Part shown: one piece after another, positions 1 to 13,105 of the stretch | Position numbering within the stretch: position 1 is the first letter of the stretch | Layout of the letters: every line of letters starts with the position of its first letter | Origin: Datisca glomerata | Lineage: Eukaryota > Streptophyta > Magnoliopsida > Cucurbitales > Datiscaceae | NCBI GenBank assembly: GCA_003255025.1 | Contig: QANY01009007.1 | Span: 62,001 to 126,000 of the forward strand | Direction of reading: 5' to 3' | DNA length: 64,000 nt | Notes under the pieces: model-generated | What the model was told of the DNA's origin: nothing | Seen by the model: the letters and a program-made list of their open reading frames with translations, nothing else | The model's database searches: none | Program-made: the position numbers and the translations under genes

Positions 1-3000
1 CAGGCATGAAGCTCAATTCATATGAGCAAATATATGAACTGCTACTAGGTTTTTAGGTAACCAGCTGTTTCCTTGCTCAAACTGAAATTTTAAGCTTACA
101 AATCGTTAGCATTTCTGCTGGGGCAGGGCAGGGGCGGCCTCCCCATCCCTACCTCCATATGTCAATCACATCTCCGCTCTATCCTCCATTAAGGATTAAG
201 GAGATACAGGATGAGGATAGAGAATCTCTATTAAGATACGATTATCTACAGGTTCTCGGTCCTGTTCTTTAGGATTAAATTATATGTAGAATTTCTCAAG
301 GTCGGCCTGAGGCGGTGAAGAGAACGAGAAAGAATGAAGAGAAAATGATGGCAGTAAAAGCAATTGAGATGATTTAGGAAAAAAACATAGGAATTGTCTA
401 ATTTGACAGTTAAGTTAGCTAGAGTGTAGTGAGGAATTAAAAAAAAATTAGGGTGTGTTTACTAACTTGAAAAGGTAAATAAAGAGATTGAAACGATAAA
501 GGTCAATGCAAAGGATGGAAGATTTATGTGGTAAGGAATGAGTCTCTATTAGGGTGCGATTAGAATGAGTAAGGGAGGCAATATGTTTGGAAATTAAAAG
601 AAAGTAATTAATTATGTTGTTTAGTTTGAAAGTTTTCTAAGGTATGTAAATAACCGGAATGTGAAGATTGCCTCATTTTGAGGATATCTTAATTCTCCTA
701 AAATTGGGGGTTATTTTCATGCCGGGCATCTCTATTTTTTCTTTCTTCTTTTTACCAAACTATCCTCCATAAATATATCATAACTATCAATAAATATATT
801 TTGATCCAAGGAAAAAATTAAAAATTGAGAATTATATATGTAACATTATTTTAAACAGTCAATCAAAATAAACAATGTAGTTCTCACTATTATATTATAA
901 CATTTTCAATTGTTATCACATAAAGTGATCTTTATTTTTCGGACATAATATTCTCCCACAGTACTATAATCTTGATTATTGAACTGAAAATCATGGGTAT
1001 TTTTCTTATAAGAATTATTATCTTATGTTGCAAATTATATACCACATTAATACACTTGCAGCGGTATTGGTTCGATTGTATGAAAAATATTTGATGAAAA
1101 TCTAAATTACGCATTATAATATAATGGTTTGGTCGAAAAATTAATAAATATCTACGAAAAATAATCTATGGGTAGAATCTATATTTTGTTATTACTTATA
1201 TTAGTCATCTTATTATAAATGAAGTAATTATTATTCATAAAGATTTTTTAGTCTAAAGGTAAAATTGAAATTTGACAATAATGTGCGAAACATCCACTTG
1301 CTTATTGCATCAAAACAAATAAAGTAATCTAACACATTTACCATTAAATTAGAAAATTCTTAAGTGTTAATAAACAAAGTAATCTTAACTTTTCAGGCAT
1401 ATACATTCTCACAATCATATTTCAGCAATCTTATTCCGGAAATCATTTACTCATAATCTTATATCAAATGGCCCCTTAACACGTTTACTTAACCATCAAT
1501 AAAAGAATAATTCATTTGCCATTGATGTGTTTGCTGACCATCGACAAAGGGCAAGAAACATGTACAATTATCAATTTATTCTCTTTTGAAATTATTTAAA
1601 TTCCTAAGAATTTTCTTATAGTTTTATCAAGGTACTTACATTAACTTACTTTGATATTTAACTGATAAATAATTTAAATAGTATATTCCTAAATAAAGAA
1701 TGATTCACATGTCATACAACATAAAAAATAACTCCAAAATACTCCAAATAAAAGTTCAGTCTAGCAATCACAGTCTATCAATCAGATAGTCTAGCAAAAT
1801 ATTACATAATTCATAGTCTAGCAATTTCCATAGTCAAGCAAATTCATCACAAAATATTGATCCAAGAAAATCTTATCTGCTACCCAACGTCTTGGTCCTG
1901 TACATTATATAAAACTTCACAAGACATGCTCCAGCAAATTCTGAACATATTTCTTCTTCTCTGCATTCATTGTAAACATTACCCTCAATAGACTATGTTT
2001 CATTGCTAAAATGTTCGTGTTGGTGGCACGAAATATTTCCAATCTCGTCAAGCCCTCTATATGAATCAGTTCAGTCTTCTGTCTACTTTGAAAGCTAACC
2101 ACCTACTCATCATTAGATGGCATATCAATCAATCCAGCAATGTCTGGAGTAATCTATGCACCATGATTCTAAAATGGCTATTCATCTAATCCCTTTTTAG
2201 AGCTTTCCTTTCTGACCAGTTTTCATTAAGGTAAGTTTGTTATCGCAGGAAGCAACATGTAGTGGAGTGGTTGTTGAGTAAAAGAGATTTCATCATCCCC
2301 AAATAGTCACTCTGTTATAAAGTACATCGGATCACCAACATAATGAATCTGTTGGGATTACTCTATTCTTACTTACTCTTGATAATCATCAGCAGTCCTC
2401 GCATTAGCCTCATCCACACGATCTTAAGAGATTTGATATCACTAGTCGGAGGTAGAATAACGATCACGAGCAGAGCAACCCCTTTGAGCAACAAACAGTG
2501 GATGCAATGAAGAATGAAATGGTTTTCTCGTGGATGAAGAGTGGTTGGGTTTAATTATCGTGGTGAGCTCCACAAAAAATTAGGAAATGTGAAGTTTTTC
2601 CCAACTATTTTGGGTGGAAAGATTTATCCCAAAATCAGTAAAATCTTTACTGATTTTAAGTAGGTCTCAAATCTTTATTTAGCTTTTAGGCTTATGATAG
2701 ATAAAAAGTAGGGAGTGTTTATCTTTGTTCATTGGTAAACATGCCTAGTGTTAGAGTAGGGTTGGCATGGGGTTACAGTTTCAAAATAACATAAATATAT
2801 ATAAAATTTTAAAAAAATATATACTTATTTACCATCACCTCGTGTCTATCACATCACTCATTTATTTACACTCAACTTATTATGATGGAGTCTCGACGAA
2901 TTCAAAAATTTATGAGTGATTTTGACATCCCGCCTCATTTACTATTATAAAATTTTATATGTTTTACCTTTCTATTTGCCTTCAACAATGGTAAGCTATA

Positions 3001-3496
3001 GGTTCAAAACTTTCTACATAAACTAGTGTTGAAAATATTTTGAGAAACACATACAATAAGCTTATTTGTCTGTTGATATTAACATTTTCATGTCATCATT
3101 GGAAGCGCCCCCATTGAGTCGAAAAATTTTCACCCCATTAACTTATGTAATGTAATAATATCATGCTACTAATAGACTCAATCCGTGCTGAAGTGCTAAG
3201 TGCTTGAACGTCATATCATCCTTATTTTCATTCATTCAAAGCAAAAAAAACGAAAGATACTTATATAATAATTCTTAAAAATTTAATGAATAAGGCTTAT
3301 GATAGAATTAAATAAAATTTTGAGATTATAGAGTAAATAACAAGGGTGAAATTTTATTTAAATTTCCTTCAATTTTACATTCTCATCCTCTTGATCCGTT
3401 CAAGATAATTGCATGTCCTCGATGATTATCTAACACATCATCTTAAATATTAATACTAGCAATTATTAATGCTAATTATAACAATAATTTTTCTAA
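1..3496. other. AT-rich intergenic DNA, no gene recognised
   Basis: No open reading frame here resembles a known protein; the longest are about 60 codons with simple composition. The stretch lies downstream of the RFS6-like gene, which is transcribed toward it, so its right edge should hold the 3' UTR; no clear AATAAA was picked out next to the stop at 3497. A pair of imperfect inverted ends (about 451-481 and 2716-2746) may mark an old DNA transposon (see findings). The first 330 bases hold a GC-richer patch with no recognisable feature. Confidence 0.6.
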
Positions 3497-6457
3497 TTAT
3501 AATTCAACTTCAACAACATGAACTCTCTGATTCTCTCCAGGCAATTCATCCAATCTCAAACTAACCAATCCAGACACCGTATCATAAGTAAACTCAACTA
3601 CATTGCCGTCCACGGTACACCTCCTTGGCTTAACCGATGAATATGCTCCAAACTTCCCACACCCTTTCACCTCTATGTAAACCACCCCCACCAATTCCAA
3701 GCTCTGATCCTCCGCTATCTCTCCAGCGAACCCATTTCCTTCCACTTCATATTTCAGCCCCTCGATAGCTCCACCGGCATTGAACATGTTGATCAGTCCA
3801 ATGGGAGCGAAACTGAAGCCAGGAGGCAACTCCTTGATGGGTATAACAGTAAATATGTCGAAGTCGAGGACTTTGAGAGAAACCGGCATGACTGCGTTGT
3901 AAGGAAGAGTGATGAGCTCGCTAGATCGGTGGCAGAAGATGGCACAGTTTCCGTTCCAGTTAAGGTCAGTGGCGGCATCTGAAATGAGATGGACATCACG
4001 GCCTCTTATGAAGCCTGTCAAGGGCTCCTCGGAGTTAGTCTGGTGGAATGTGTTTTTCCTTTCTAAGCTGTTCCAGGCTGCTCCTTGGCAATTGTAAACG
4101 CCTAGTACTCCTGTGTATTTGTTCATGTTCCATATCTTTAATAAGCTGCAAAATTAACAAACAAATCAGTGAGAAAATCCTCTACTTTTTGAAAAACTTC
4201 TTTGAAACTCGAAAATGAGTCTCAATCTGTTTGATGTATTCAAGAAACTAGTATATGTATCCTGACAGTTCGTTTAGATTTTAACATCGATGAAAATAAA
4301 AGTGTCAGATAAAAAATTATTATCAATCATGTTATTCATTTTAGATCATAAAGCTCACCTGAAGCCATCTCGAGCAGGATCAGAGAACAAGCAATCACGG
4401 GTAGGACGGCCAGGTAAGCGTGGTCGGAGAACAGAGCCATCGGGTAAAACCAGCTTCTTCAGGAGCTCAAAATCGTGCTTCCCTGGCGCATCACTGCTCA
4501 AAAAAATTAAGAATTAAATATGTACGCAATTCCCACTTTGCCACAGAAGTAATTATAAGAGTGAAATTTGGAGACAAGTATATATATACCTGACGTAAAT
4601 AGGACCACCGCTGATGGCTCTAGCAGAAGCGTGGTACTCAGCAGCAGGATGAAGGGAGTGGAACATGTCCCAATCAGGCTGCATAAACTCACCCAAGAAC
4701 ACACTGTTGTATGCCACCGCTGCTATGTGTATTGTGTGCGACACCGGATCTCGTGGGTAGAAATCATCCGACGCTCTCACTGCCGCCGTCTGCTTCGAAC
4801 TGTTCACCCCAGGCCACAAAACAATACAACACAATGATAAATACCCAATCATATCAGAAAATCTCTCCATTTCCATAAACAGAAACCAAAAACAAAAAAA
4901 CAAATTTTTTAATATTAATTTTTTTTGGTAGAACAAGAGTGTTCTCCTTCTTTTCACATTGACGAAAACTTGTTTCAAAACAGTAACAATACTTGTACAA
5001 TCATCAAAACATCAATACCTCAGTTTTGTATATCATCAATTAATTACATGCATATAGATTCTAAACTATAACAATTAAACAAAAGCATGGAAAATGAGCT
5101 TAATAACAATATATAAACTATGGGTTTAAGGAATATTGGGGACTTACCAGTAGAGAGCATCAGTATTATGACTCATGCAAGCAATGCAGCCATTATCAGG
5201 GAAATTTCTAGCCACAGAGGCATCAAGTGCTTGATGATACTGCCTAGTCAACTCCACCCTTCCACCCAACCCACCACCAAGTGTTTCCAAAATGCACTGT
5301 ACGTCCACCTTAACCCCATCTACACCTGCAGCCGCCAAATAACTGTGCAGCTCATTGTAAAACCTGTACACATTCTTCGGATTCACCAGCCCCAACCCCT
5401 GCACCGCCATTGCATCCGTCTTCCACGTCGGCTCATTCTCCACCACCCCTTTTGACACCGTTGGATACTTCATCAACGACCCATATTCCTCCATCTCTTT
5501 TACTCCTAGCCTGACTCCGCCCCAGTAGCCAGTAATTGCGTGCCAAACGTAAACGTATTTGAGGCCGTGTTTCTGTTTGGCTATGTTGACTATGTTCTTA
5601 ATCCCCACCGTTGGATCTTCCTTCTTTTGGAACTTTGAGTTTTCTTTTATCCCTGTTAGTCTAAGCAATGGCTGCTGCTCTTTCTTCTCATCCTGGCTGT
5701 TTTCGCCGTCGCCGCCGACGGATTGCCATCCGTCGTCGATTATGACGAACTTCGGCGGGGTTCCACCGGCGGCGAGTGATTCGAGGCCAGTCTCGACGCC
5801 TTCTTGGGTTACTTCCTGGTAAAACGCGTCCCACGTGCACCATCCAAAGTAGTCGAGGATGCCCGGTAGCTTCTTCTCGTGGCGTAGCCGGAATGTCTTG
5901 AGGTGTTGTTTTACGGCCCTGACGGCGTCTGTGATGGTGGCAAAAGGGTCAGTGCCAGCGTGGATGAACAGTGAGTGGGTAAACGACGACGCTTTTGTAT
6001 CTGCGTCTCCACTTTCAAGACAAAGCTCGAGCTCGTCTCGAGGGTTGCCTTGTAAACAGGCTCGGAATGAGCCTTCAATCAGAGGGAGGAAAACGGTGTA
6101 GACGATCTGATTGTCCTCATTCCCATGGTCCGATTCGAGATGGGACCCGCTCTTGGTTTCGACCAGTAAGAACTGAGTCTCTAGTGGAATATCCCCGCCT
6201 CTATCGCCCATCTTCTGGGCCATCCACCATAGCTTGAATCTGAAACACGCCATGAACCGGACGTCGCGTAAGGTCCCCAATGGAACCACATGACTGCTAT
6301 TATCTTCCTCAAAAACCGCACCAAGAAACATTCCCTCCACTGGACCGGAAGACGAACCTGACGTCGCTATTACATTATCTGGTACTCCCGTCAGGATAGT
6401 TCGGTCCTTGACGATGAGTTTCCGGTCGGCGATTCGAACCGCCGGCTTGATGGTCAT
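3497..6457 (-). CDS. RFS6: Probable galactinol-sucrose galactosyltransferase 6-like / alkaline alpha-galactosidase-like protein (RFS6/DIN10/SIP type), 4 exons
   Basis: Seen: exons 6457-5148, 4799-4590, 4493-4359 and 4145-3497, all with GT-AG introns of 348, 96 and 213 bp, each splitting a codon after its second base. The joined CDS is 2304 bp, 767 aa, close to the ~750 aa of Arabidopsis RFS6. The N-terminus MTIKPAVRI and long stretches match RFS6 from memory. GH36 landmarks: IDDGWQS near residues 240-246, KVDVQ at 383-387 (D385 the expected nucleophile), RASDDF at 445-450 (expected acid/base Asp). There is no signal peptide, so it should be cytosolic. Family knowledge: these proteins are assigned to raffinose synthesis (galactinol + sucrose) or alpha-galactoside breakdown; Arabidopsis DIN10 is dark- and sugar-starvation-induced. 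Which activity this one has cannot be told from sequence. No frameshift or premature stop was seen, so it looks functional. Confidence 0.93.
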
Positions 6458-6853
6458 ATCTCCTTTTTCCTCTTTCTCTAGCTTCCGATGATGAGTATTT
6501 AGCCCCTCTCTCTGTGTTTATACAGATTCAACAAAATCTGATTAACTAAATGAAAAGCGAATAAAATGAAAATGTAAATCTCAGAAAATCCAGAGCTCGT
6601 TGATTCACCTTGAAAGCGAACACAGGCAACGGTTGTCTTCTATACTCTCTACAAATTCTAAGACATGAAAAACCCAATCAAAATTCGTCAGCCAAAAGAA
6701 GAAAAAAAAACAAAACCCCTTAATTTCTCGGGAAACAAACAGAAATAAAACGGAGAAACAAAGTTCAAATGGGTGGAGAGAAATAGTACCAGAAGTAGAA
6801 CGGTTATTAGGTGAGCGTAAGTGATTGAGGTTGAACGCAATAAACAAATGCAA
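6458..6853 (-). other. 5' UTR region of the RFS6-like gene, possibly with an intron
   Basis: This stretch lies between the start codon at 6457 and the expected start site about 30 bp below the TATA box. It is pyrimidine- and A-rich on the coding strand. A donor-like AAG/GTGAAT (around 6608) and an acceptor-like TTAATCAG (around 6540) would allow a short leader intron, and other donors are possible further up. A 124-codon frame at 6605-6979 reads through the TATA box and is not credible. Transcript data would settle the leader structure. Confidence 0.45.
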
Positions 6854-6881
6854 TGTGGGTAATCGAAAGAGAGGGCTCGTA

Positions 6882-6888
6882 TTTATAG
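6882..6888 (-). promoter_or_regulatory. TATA box of the RFS6-like gene
   Basis: On the minus strand the sequence reads CACTATAAATACGAG, a good plant TATA box, about 425 bp upstream of the ATG. It fits transcription of the RFS6-like gene starting near 6850. No other TATA of this quality lies between it and the start codon. Confidence 0.6.
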
Positions 6889-7061
6889 TGAGGGATAGAG
6901 AACTGTAACACGATCTCGACACCATTGTTTCCGTCTTCTGGATCTCAGCCTTTTCCTCCTCTTCCTGTTTAGAACCCACTCATCGTCTTCTCTAATCCTT
7001 ATCCAACGGCTCAAAAGTACCCGCCGCCGTTAGCATGTTACTCGTAACGGTGGATCATAAC

Positions 7062-7080
7062 TCCACGTCGGATCCACGTT
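7062..7080 (-). promoter_or_regulatory. Paired ACGTGGA (ABRE/G-box-like) elements upstream of the RFS6-like gene
   Basis: On the minus strand AACGTGGA (7080-7073) and GACGTGGA (7069-7062) occur 11 bp apart, about 180-190 bp upstream of the TATA box. ACGT-core elements bind bZIP factors and are common in ABA-, dark- and sugar-responsive promoters, which suits the DIN10-like identity. Function here is inferred, not shown. Confidence 0.4.
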
Positions 7081-7085
7081 GTTCC

Positions 7086-9640
7086 AATCCGAAAGCTTGG
7101 TTGGTGAGATACGGTAATACTATTCACACAAGATCAATATTATTGACCAAGATACATTTTAAGTTTATTTGAAAAATAAATTGATTATAATTTTTTAACT
7201 TGTTGAATCTAATTCTACCATGTAAATTTATGATATATCATAAATTTGATTAAATTATTCTGACAAATGAGTTTGAACTCGTTTTCTATGAATTAAATGT
7301 ATATTATCTCACACCTACAAATGAGTACTATATTGATCAAGTAATTAATTAATTTTAAATGACATAATGTCTAATTATTTATAAGTCAATATTTTTTAAC
7401 ACATCAAAACATCAATATATAAATTATCGATACATCACTTAAAACAGTATAAAGTGTCGCTGAACATTTTTAATCTCAAAAGTTAACTTGAAATGTGAGT
7501 TATATTCTACACTTATATACTGATTACAAATTTCTTCTAAAATTGATGTATGATATCTCCAGCAATTTAATTAATTATTTGATCATGTTAAAGTATTGAT
7601 TTTAAATACACGTTTTGTTGAGGCTGAATTGATAATGTACCGTGTTGTTGAAGTGTGAGTTATTGTCTTTTAATACGTGATTAAAATGCTGATCTGTGTC
7701 CACGTAGCTTTTTGGCGTCTTTTTGTGAACAACCAACTGCAAGAGACGAAAATCAGCGCTATTGCCAATGACATTCACACACGTGGTAATACAGTTCAGC
7801 ATGTGATCATCAGAAGGATGATATACTTGTCTTGTTAAGCAAAGTTATCCAAAACAAAATTAGGTCCCAAATTCATAGTTTTTGGATAACAATTTACATT
7901 TTTGAGATTTTCGTGGTGGCTAAGAATGGGTTACTGGTTAGCGTAAATGTAATTAAGTTTTAAATTTAAATAAAATTGGTTTTCTTAATTTTTATCTCTT
8001 TCATTTTTAATATAATGACCTGATAATAGATAAATTAAATGATCATGCACTCATTTAAATTTAAACTAATTTTAAATAAATAATGTATCAATTATTTATA
8101 ACTTAGTGTCAATATTTTAATAGGTGATATCATGAACACGTGAATGATTTATATTATCAATTAAAATTTAATCTATAACTTATTCAATCTATAATTAATC
8201 ATAAATTAAGCATTTTAACAATTTAGTCAAATAAATTTAAAACTTATTTATTGGATGCATTAAAAGCTAGATGAAATAACATGTAAAATAGACAACTTCA
8301 ATAATCATTCATGAACTTTGAAATTGACATTTCTGAAAGTACATGAATCATTAAAAATAATTAAAATCTAAAGTTTTAAAAAGGCATTGATCAAAAGTTA
8401 TCAATAAAATCTATTCTTATAATAATTTACATTAACAATATAAAAATATTTTACGGTCTTTAAGCTTTCAACTTTTAAGAATTATTAGATAAATAACACA
8501 CGTACAATACATGTGGTATGTGTGTTTTTTATACTTTGATTACTTCTCATATATAATTTGTCAGTAAAAATAAAATTTTTTAAGAATATACATTTATTTG
8601 TAAATTAAATTAGAATATCATAATTAAAATTATTATGACTTTCATAAATCTTATTCACCAAAATTTCTCTAATTAAATTGATTATTTTAGAAAATCATAT
8701 GTGCACACTCTAAAATATATATTTTTAATTTGATATATGTAATAGATTATTTCTTTAATTTTTATTTGCCAAATGAAAAAAAAAACATATTTTAACTCCC
8801 CATAGAAATTTCCCGATCAGTACGGTAAAATACTAACTTTTGCGCTTCTAGATAAATCTACACCTTCTACCACGCGTTCCAGATGTTTTTTGTAGACATT
8901 CCTATCTACGGCTGGGAAAGCACAGTGGGAAACAAAAAAGTCAACAAAATATATACTGTTTAGACCAAAGTCCGATGCTTTGAGATCCTTGTCTCGAAGA
9001 TATTTTGTTTGCAACAATTTTACCATACACGTGTCTATTTCGGAATTCTATCCCTGTGTGACATGATAATAACTTTCAATTTGGACGCGTTTTGTTTAAA
9101 ATCATTTTAATGTAAACAAAATTTATGTTTTGTATTTAACAAATGTTATTATTTAAAATATATTTTAATGTATGAAAATATTTATAAAAAAATATATGAG
9201 CTAATATTTTTTTAAATGTTTTGACATACAAATGAATATGCTTTAAAATATAAATAAATATTTTTTAAAAAAATATAAGAAATAATTATAACTAAAATAT
9301 TGTTAATCTAAAATAAAAAAACACTAACAAATACCCGTGATGTACTTTAACAAGAACAGAGTTAGCTTGTTATTTATCATTAACCCATTAGCTCAAATCT
9401 GAATTACTCGTATAAGATGATTTTTTCCGATTTTCGTTTAAGTCAGATCTGGATTATTATTTCTTAATTGAACACCCAGACCTTGTGAAGAACAACTAAT
9501 GTTCAGACATAAATAGTAACGTAAAGGCTTAATGATGTCTTCATATTTTCTTTCTCTCTTTTTGTTCATTTTGCCTCGGAACCAAACATAATTGGCATAT
9601 TGATGTCGAAATATCTTGTATTATTAGTTAATAATGCCGT
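7086..9640. other. AT-rich intergenic DNA
   Basis: No coding sequence or transposon was recognised. The 69-codon frame at 8817-9026 (minus) has reasonable composition but resembles nothing I know, and there is no supporting promoter or second exon. The remainder is A/T-rich with many short poly-A and poly-T runs. Confidence 0.55.
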
Positions 9641-9889
9641 TGCATTTTTTTTTGTCAAAAGATAAAAAATACATTAACTAAAAAAATATTACATTAGTAT
9701 AAGGGACATATCACAGGAACTACAAACACAAAATAAATAAAGTCAAACTGAATCTATCACTCTATAAATGTCTCATCAAAGTTGAGATGCTTATTTTTAC
9801 AAAGGAATGACAATCTATCTGTAACCGTGAAAGTAATTTCTTATATATTAAATGATAGTCCATGAGCTTAACTAGAAAGACACTTCTAT

Positions 9890-10510
9890 TTATTTCATGC
9901 AAACACAATAAACAAAAGCTGAAACAACAAGTTTAGAACTTAAAGAAATGCATATCTTCGAGCTATGGTATTGTAGCAACTTCTGAATGAAAGAACTCCA
10001 TGAAAGTGGCATGAAGTAAACATCACACATGTATAGGAGAGGCTCTAGCATCTGTTTAACAAAAGGACATTCATAAAACAAGTGGTGAACAGATTCAACA
10101 CACCCAATACAAAAAAGATAGTTAGGGTTCATAGTATGGTTCCATTTTAAATTCCTGTCTTTAGTGTTAATCTTGTTTAAGAGAACAAGCCATAATATAA
10201 AAGAACATTTTGGAATATGCCCCTTAAACCAAACAATATCACATCAATCAACAGAATCTAGGTGAGCAGAAAGTTGGTTGTCAGTGGCTCTGATTGAGAA
10301 AGTATCATTGCAACTAGCAGACCAACTCCAATGATGTTCCTCTAAAGAGGGCATAGTCATGTTAAGGGTGAAGCCTCTATCCTGAAAATACATTTCAATC
10401 TCACTACTAGGCCAACACCAAGCTCCATGTCTTATGAGCACATAAAGAGGGCAGTTATGATTAAAGCCAGAGTTCCTTACAAAGTCGATGCATGATCTGT
10501 ACAAAGGCCA
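9890..10510 (-). pseudogene. LINE ORF2 C-terminal part with zf-RVT domain (broken)
   Basis: The frame at 10132-9890 contains CIGCVESVHHLFYECPF, the Cys/His pattern of the zf-RVT domain at the C-terminus of plant LINE ORF2 proteins. The preceding frame (10504-10244) continues the same region, out of phase. After the domain the frame reads toward EINRSVF, close to the usual end of such proteins. Stops and frameshifts make it non-functional. Confidence 0.75.
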
Positions 10511-11193
10511 ATAGAATTATCGTTACATATCTTTAAAACATAAAAACGAGCAACTTTTTCCCCTAAGTCTTAAGAGCTTTCTCCAAGACCAGGAAGGACC
10601 AGCCTCCATCTTCATAGTAAACATGGAGTGACCCTTAAACAAGTTGTGTCACACCAGGCAACCCACAAAAAGTCTTTATCCCTCATAACAAGTTCCCAGA
10701 AATGTCTAGATACTGCAACAACATTCCAAGTAGAGAGATCTTTCAAATTTAAACCACCACAATGAAAGGATTACAAACTTAATTCCAAGCAACTTTATAA
10801 CCACCACTCATCTCAGGCTTACCAGTCCACAAAAAATTTCTCAAGGCTGAGTTGATAATCTTCATGATCATTTTAGGCAGAATCAACAAGCTACTCCAGT
10901 AGCTTTGGATAACATTAAGGATAGACCTAATAAGTTGTAACTTACCAGTAAAGGTTAGATGCTTATTCTCACATGACTTAGCTCTTTTAATAATATTGTC
11001 AACTAGGATCAGAATTGATTTTACTAAGTTTTATGGATATTGGAGGAATACCCAGGTATCTTACAATGAGGGTACCTTTAGAGAAACAGTAAGATTGAGA
11101 ATGTTGGCCTGCTCCTCCTCACAAACAGTAGCAAAAAAAAAAAGATAGAACTTTTAGCAACGCTAGGTTGAAACCTGATAGAGCACTAAACAG
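10511..11193 (-). pseudogene. LINE reverse transcriptase, C-terminal segment (broken)
   Basis: On the minus strand just below the inserted element the frame reads FSALSGFNLALLK, then SSIFF and CEEEQANILN, then KGTLIVRYLGIP. These are typical of the RT thumb region of plant LINEs. The reading jumps frame several times. It is the direct continuation of the segment that stops at 13106 on the other side of the insertion. Confidence 0.7.
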
Positions 11194-11198
11194 GTTAT

Positions 11199-13105
11199 TA
11201 TTTGAATATCTCCATAAAGTAACGTGACATAACTATTTATTTGTCTTTAGTTATTTCTCACACATTAGTATTATTGAATTCTTATGAATAAATTGAAAGT
11301 TTTATTTTAAATTAAAGTCCTAGAACTTTCATCAACGAACGAAGAGTGAAGATAGTCACGTCTCCAAATGAACTCTTCTGGGAAAGTTCAGGATGATATT
11401 CGCAGTCTTAGGATCGACTGTGCAATCAAATCTGATTACGACTTTTAGGTTGAACTAATGGATGCCAGTCTTGGGGAATGAGAGTGAAGACTCAAACGGT
11501 TAAAATAGACATGATATGAATATGTTGAATAGACCGGTAACAAATTTGTTTAGAGTCCAAAATTGTTTACCAAGCTCTAAATCTAATTGTTACACCTTAA
11601 GAGTATTTTTGTAATTACTTTTATCATGAGGTGAATACGTAGCTTGACTTAGTTAGTTGTAATCTTTGATATGTCGAATGAGTGAGTTCGAATTGGCGGA
11701 CAATACATTGGCTGTTGGGATTATAATTCAATTAAGTTGAGATTACGTGATTCACAGATATGAAAATTCATGATTCGATTGCGAAAGTAACAATATTACC
11801 TTATGCTTTATTGATGGGTGTGTGGATAAATTAACCTGGCCAGGTATTCAATAAATTGAGCCGTTGATTAAGACTTGTGAATTGTACCAGACAATTCACT
11901 ATTATATTTTTCTTATTCACAGTCAATAAAGGAGTTAAGAAAATAAAACAAAAGGGGTAAAACGGTAATTTTATATTCCACGCTTGTTACTGATATTCAC
12001 GATGGATATTATGTGGACCGTGAAAATAAAAGGGTTTATTTTACACTAACAGAAAACGTAGCGCGCATGAATTGAGAGTTGATTCGGCATCAAATCTATA
12101 GTGAAGTCGTACGATGTCAAGATTAAATAGGTCAGGAATTTATGGATAAATTCGTCGGGTATTTGAATTCTTAGCTTTGTTCATGTAGATCCATTCAATC
12201 TCAGAAATAGCTCATGAGAACATGAATAGAGCAACGAAGAAAATTGGATCAAAATGTGTTTTAGTGTCAAATCATATTTTCTACACTTATATGTGGCGGG
12301 TGATCTCACTTAATTAATTAAGTATGATTATATGTATTAAAATTAATTAATTTATTATTTTCTAATTAATGAATAATTAATAAATAGAAAATTAATTAAT
12401 TAATTGATAATGATAAATTAATTTATCGATCATATTGATGAATCTCGATACAACTCAAACTCTTGGGAATATTCTAATTTTCGGCAATAATAAATATATT
12501 GGGTGAATTTTCATAAATTTAAAGATATATGGATATATTTATAAATATCAAAAATTACATTTTATCAATATCTAATAGTAATTTGATTGCAGATAGATAA
12601 GATAAGATATAGTTGTTTGTTAACAAAATAAAAGAAGAAAAACGTTTTCCCTCTCCCTCCCTATTGTTGCCAAAAATTATGTTGACAGAAAAAAATTTTG
12701 ATTTTTCTTTTTCAATCGTGTTGAGAGTCCACACTCAAATTCCTAAACAAAATTCTCGTGAGATATATTTATGAAATTAATGGATGGTTGTTGTTGGACG
12801 AATTTCACAAATCATTCTTGAGTTCAAGTGCATGATCTGGATCTCGAAGCTTGAAGACCACAAAGAACGCTCAAAGGTATTCCGTTAGTTCAGAAATTCT
12901 CTGATACAAAGTATAGTTGAAAAAAATTGTTTCTAACATTATCTTCTCATTTAATGTCATATATGCATAATCGCGCGTTGTTTGATTTTAATTTATTTAA
13001 TTTGATTAAATAAGTTAATTGGAAATAATTTTGATATTTCGCCCACGAACCGTTATTGGTTCAAACTTATATTTTAATTAATTCCAAAATCAACTAGTCC
13101 CAGCA
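11199..13105. mobile_element. Uncharacterised non-autonomous element, copy 1 (inserted in the LINE)
   Basis: This block interrupts the LINE RT and carries no recognisable coding sequence. It is homologous, in reverse orientation, to 39967-41816: for example the region around 11340-11660 matches the complement of 41340-41650, and 12940-13080 matches 40000-40090. Near-direct repeats GTTAT (11194-11198) and GTTAA (13106-13110) flank it. Read on the minus strand it starts TGCTGGGACTAG and ends near ATATTCAAAT. It could be a solo LTR of an unknown family or another non-autonomous element; I cannot name it. Confidence 0.65.

Noticed and set aside
6605..6979. 124-codon minus-strand frame upstream of the RFS6-like gene
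   Set aside because: It reads through the TATA box, is dominated by simple composition (poly-F, poly-E) and matches no family; it is leader and promoter sequence.
8817..9026. 69-codon minus frame in intergenic DNA
   Set aside because: Reasonable composition but no recognised homologue, promoter or neighbouring exon; not enough to call a gene.
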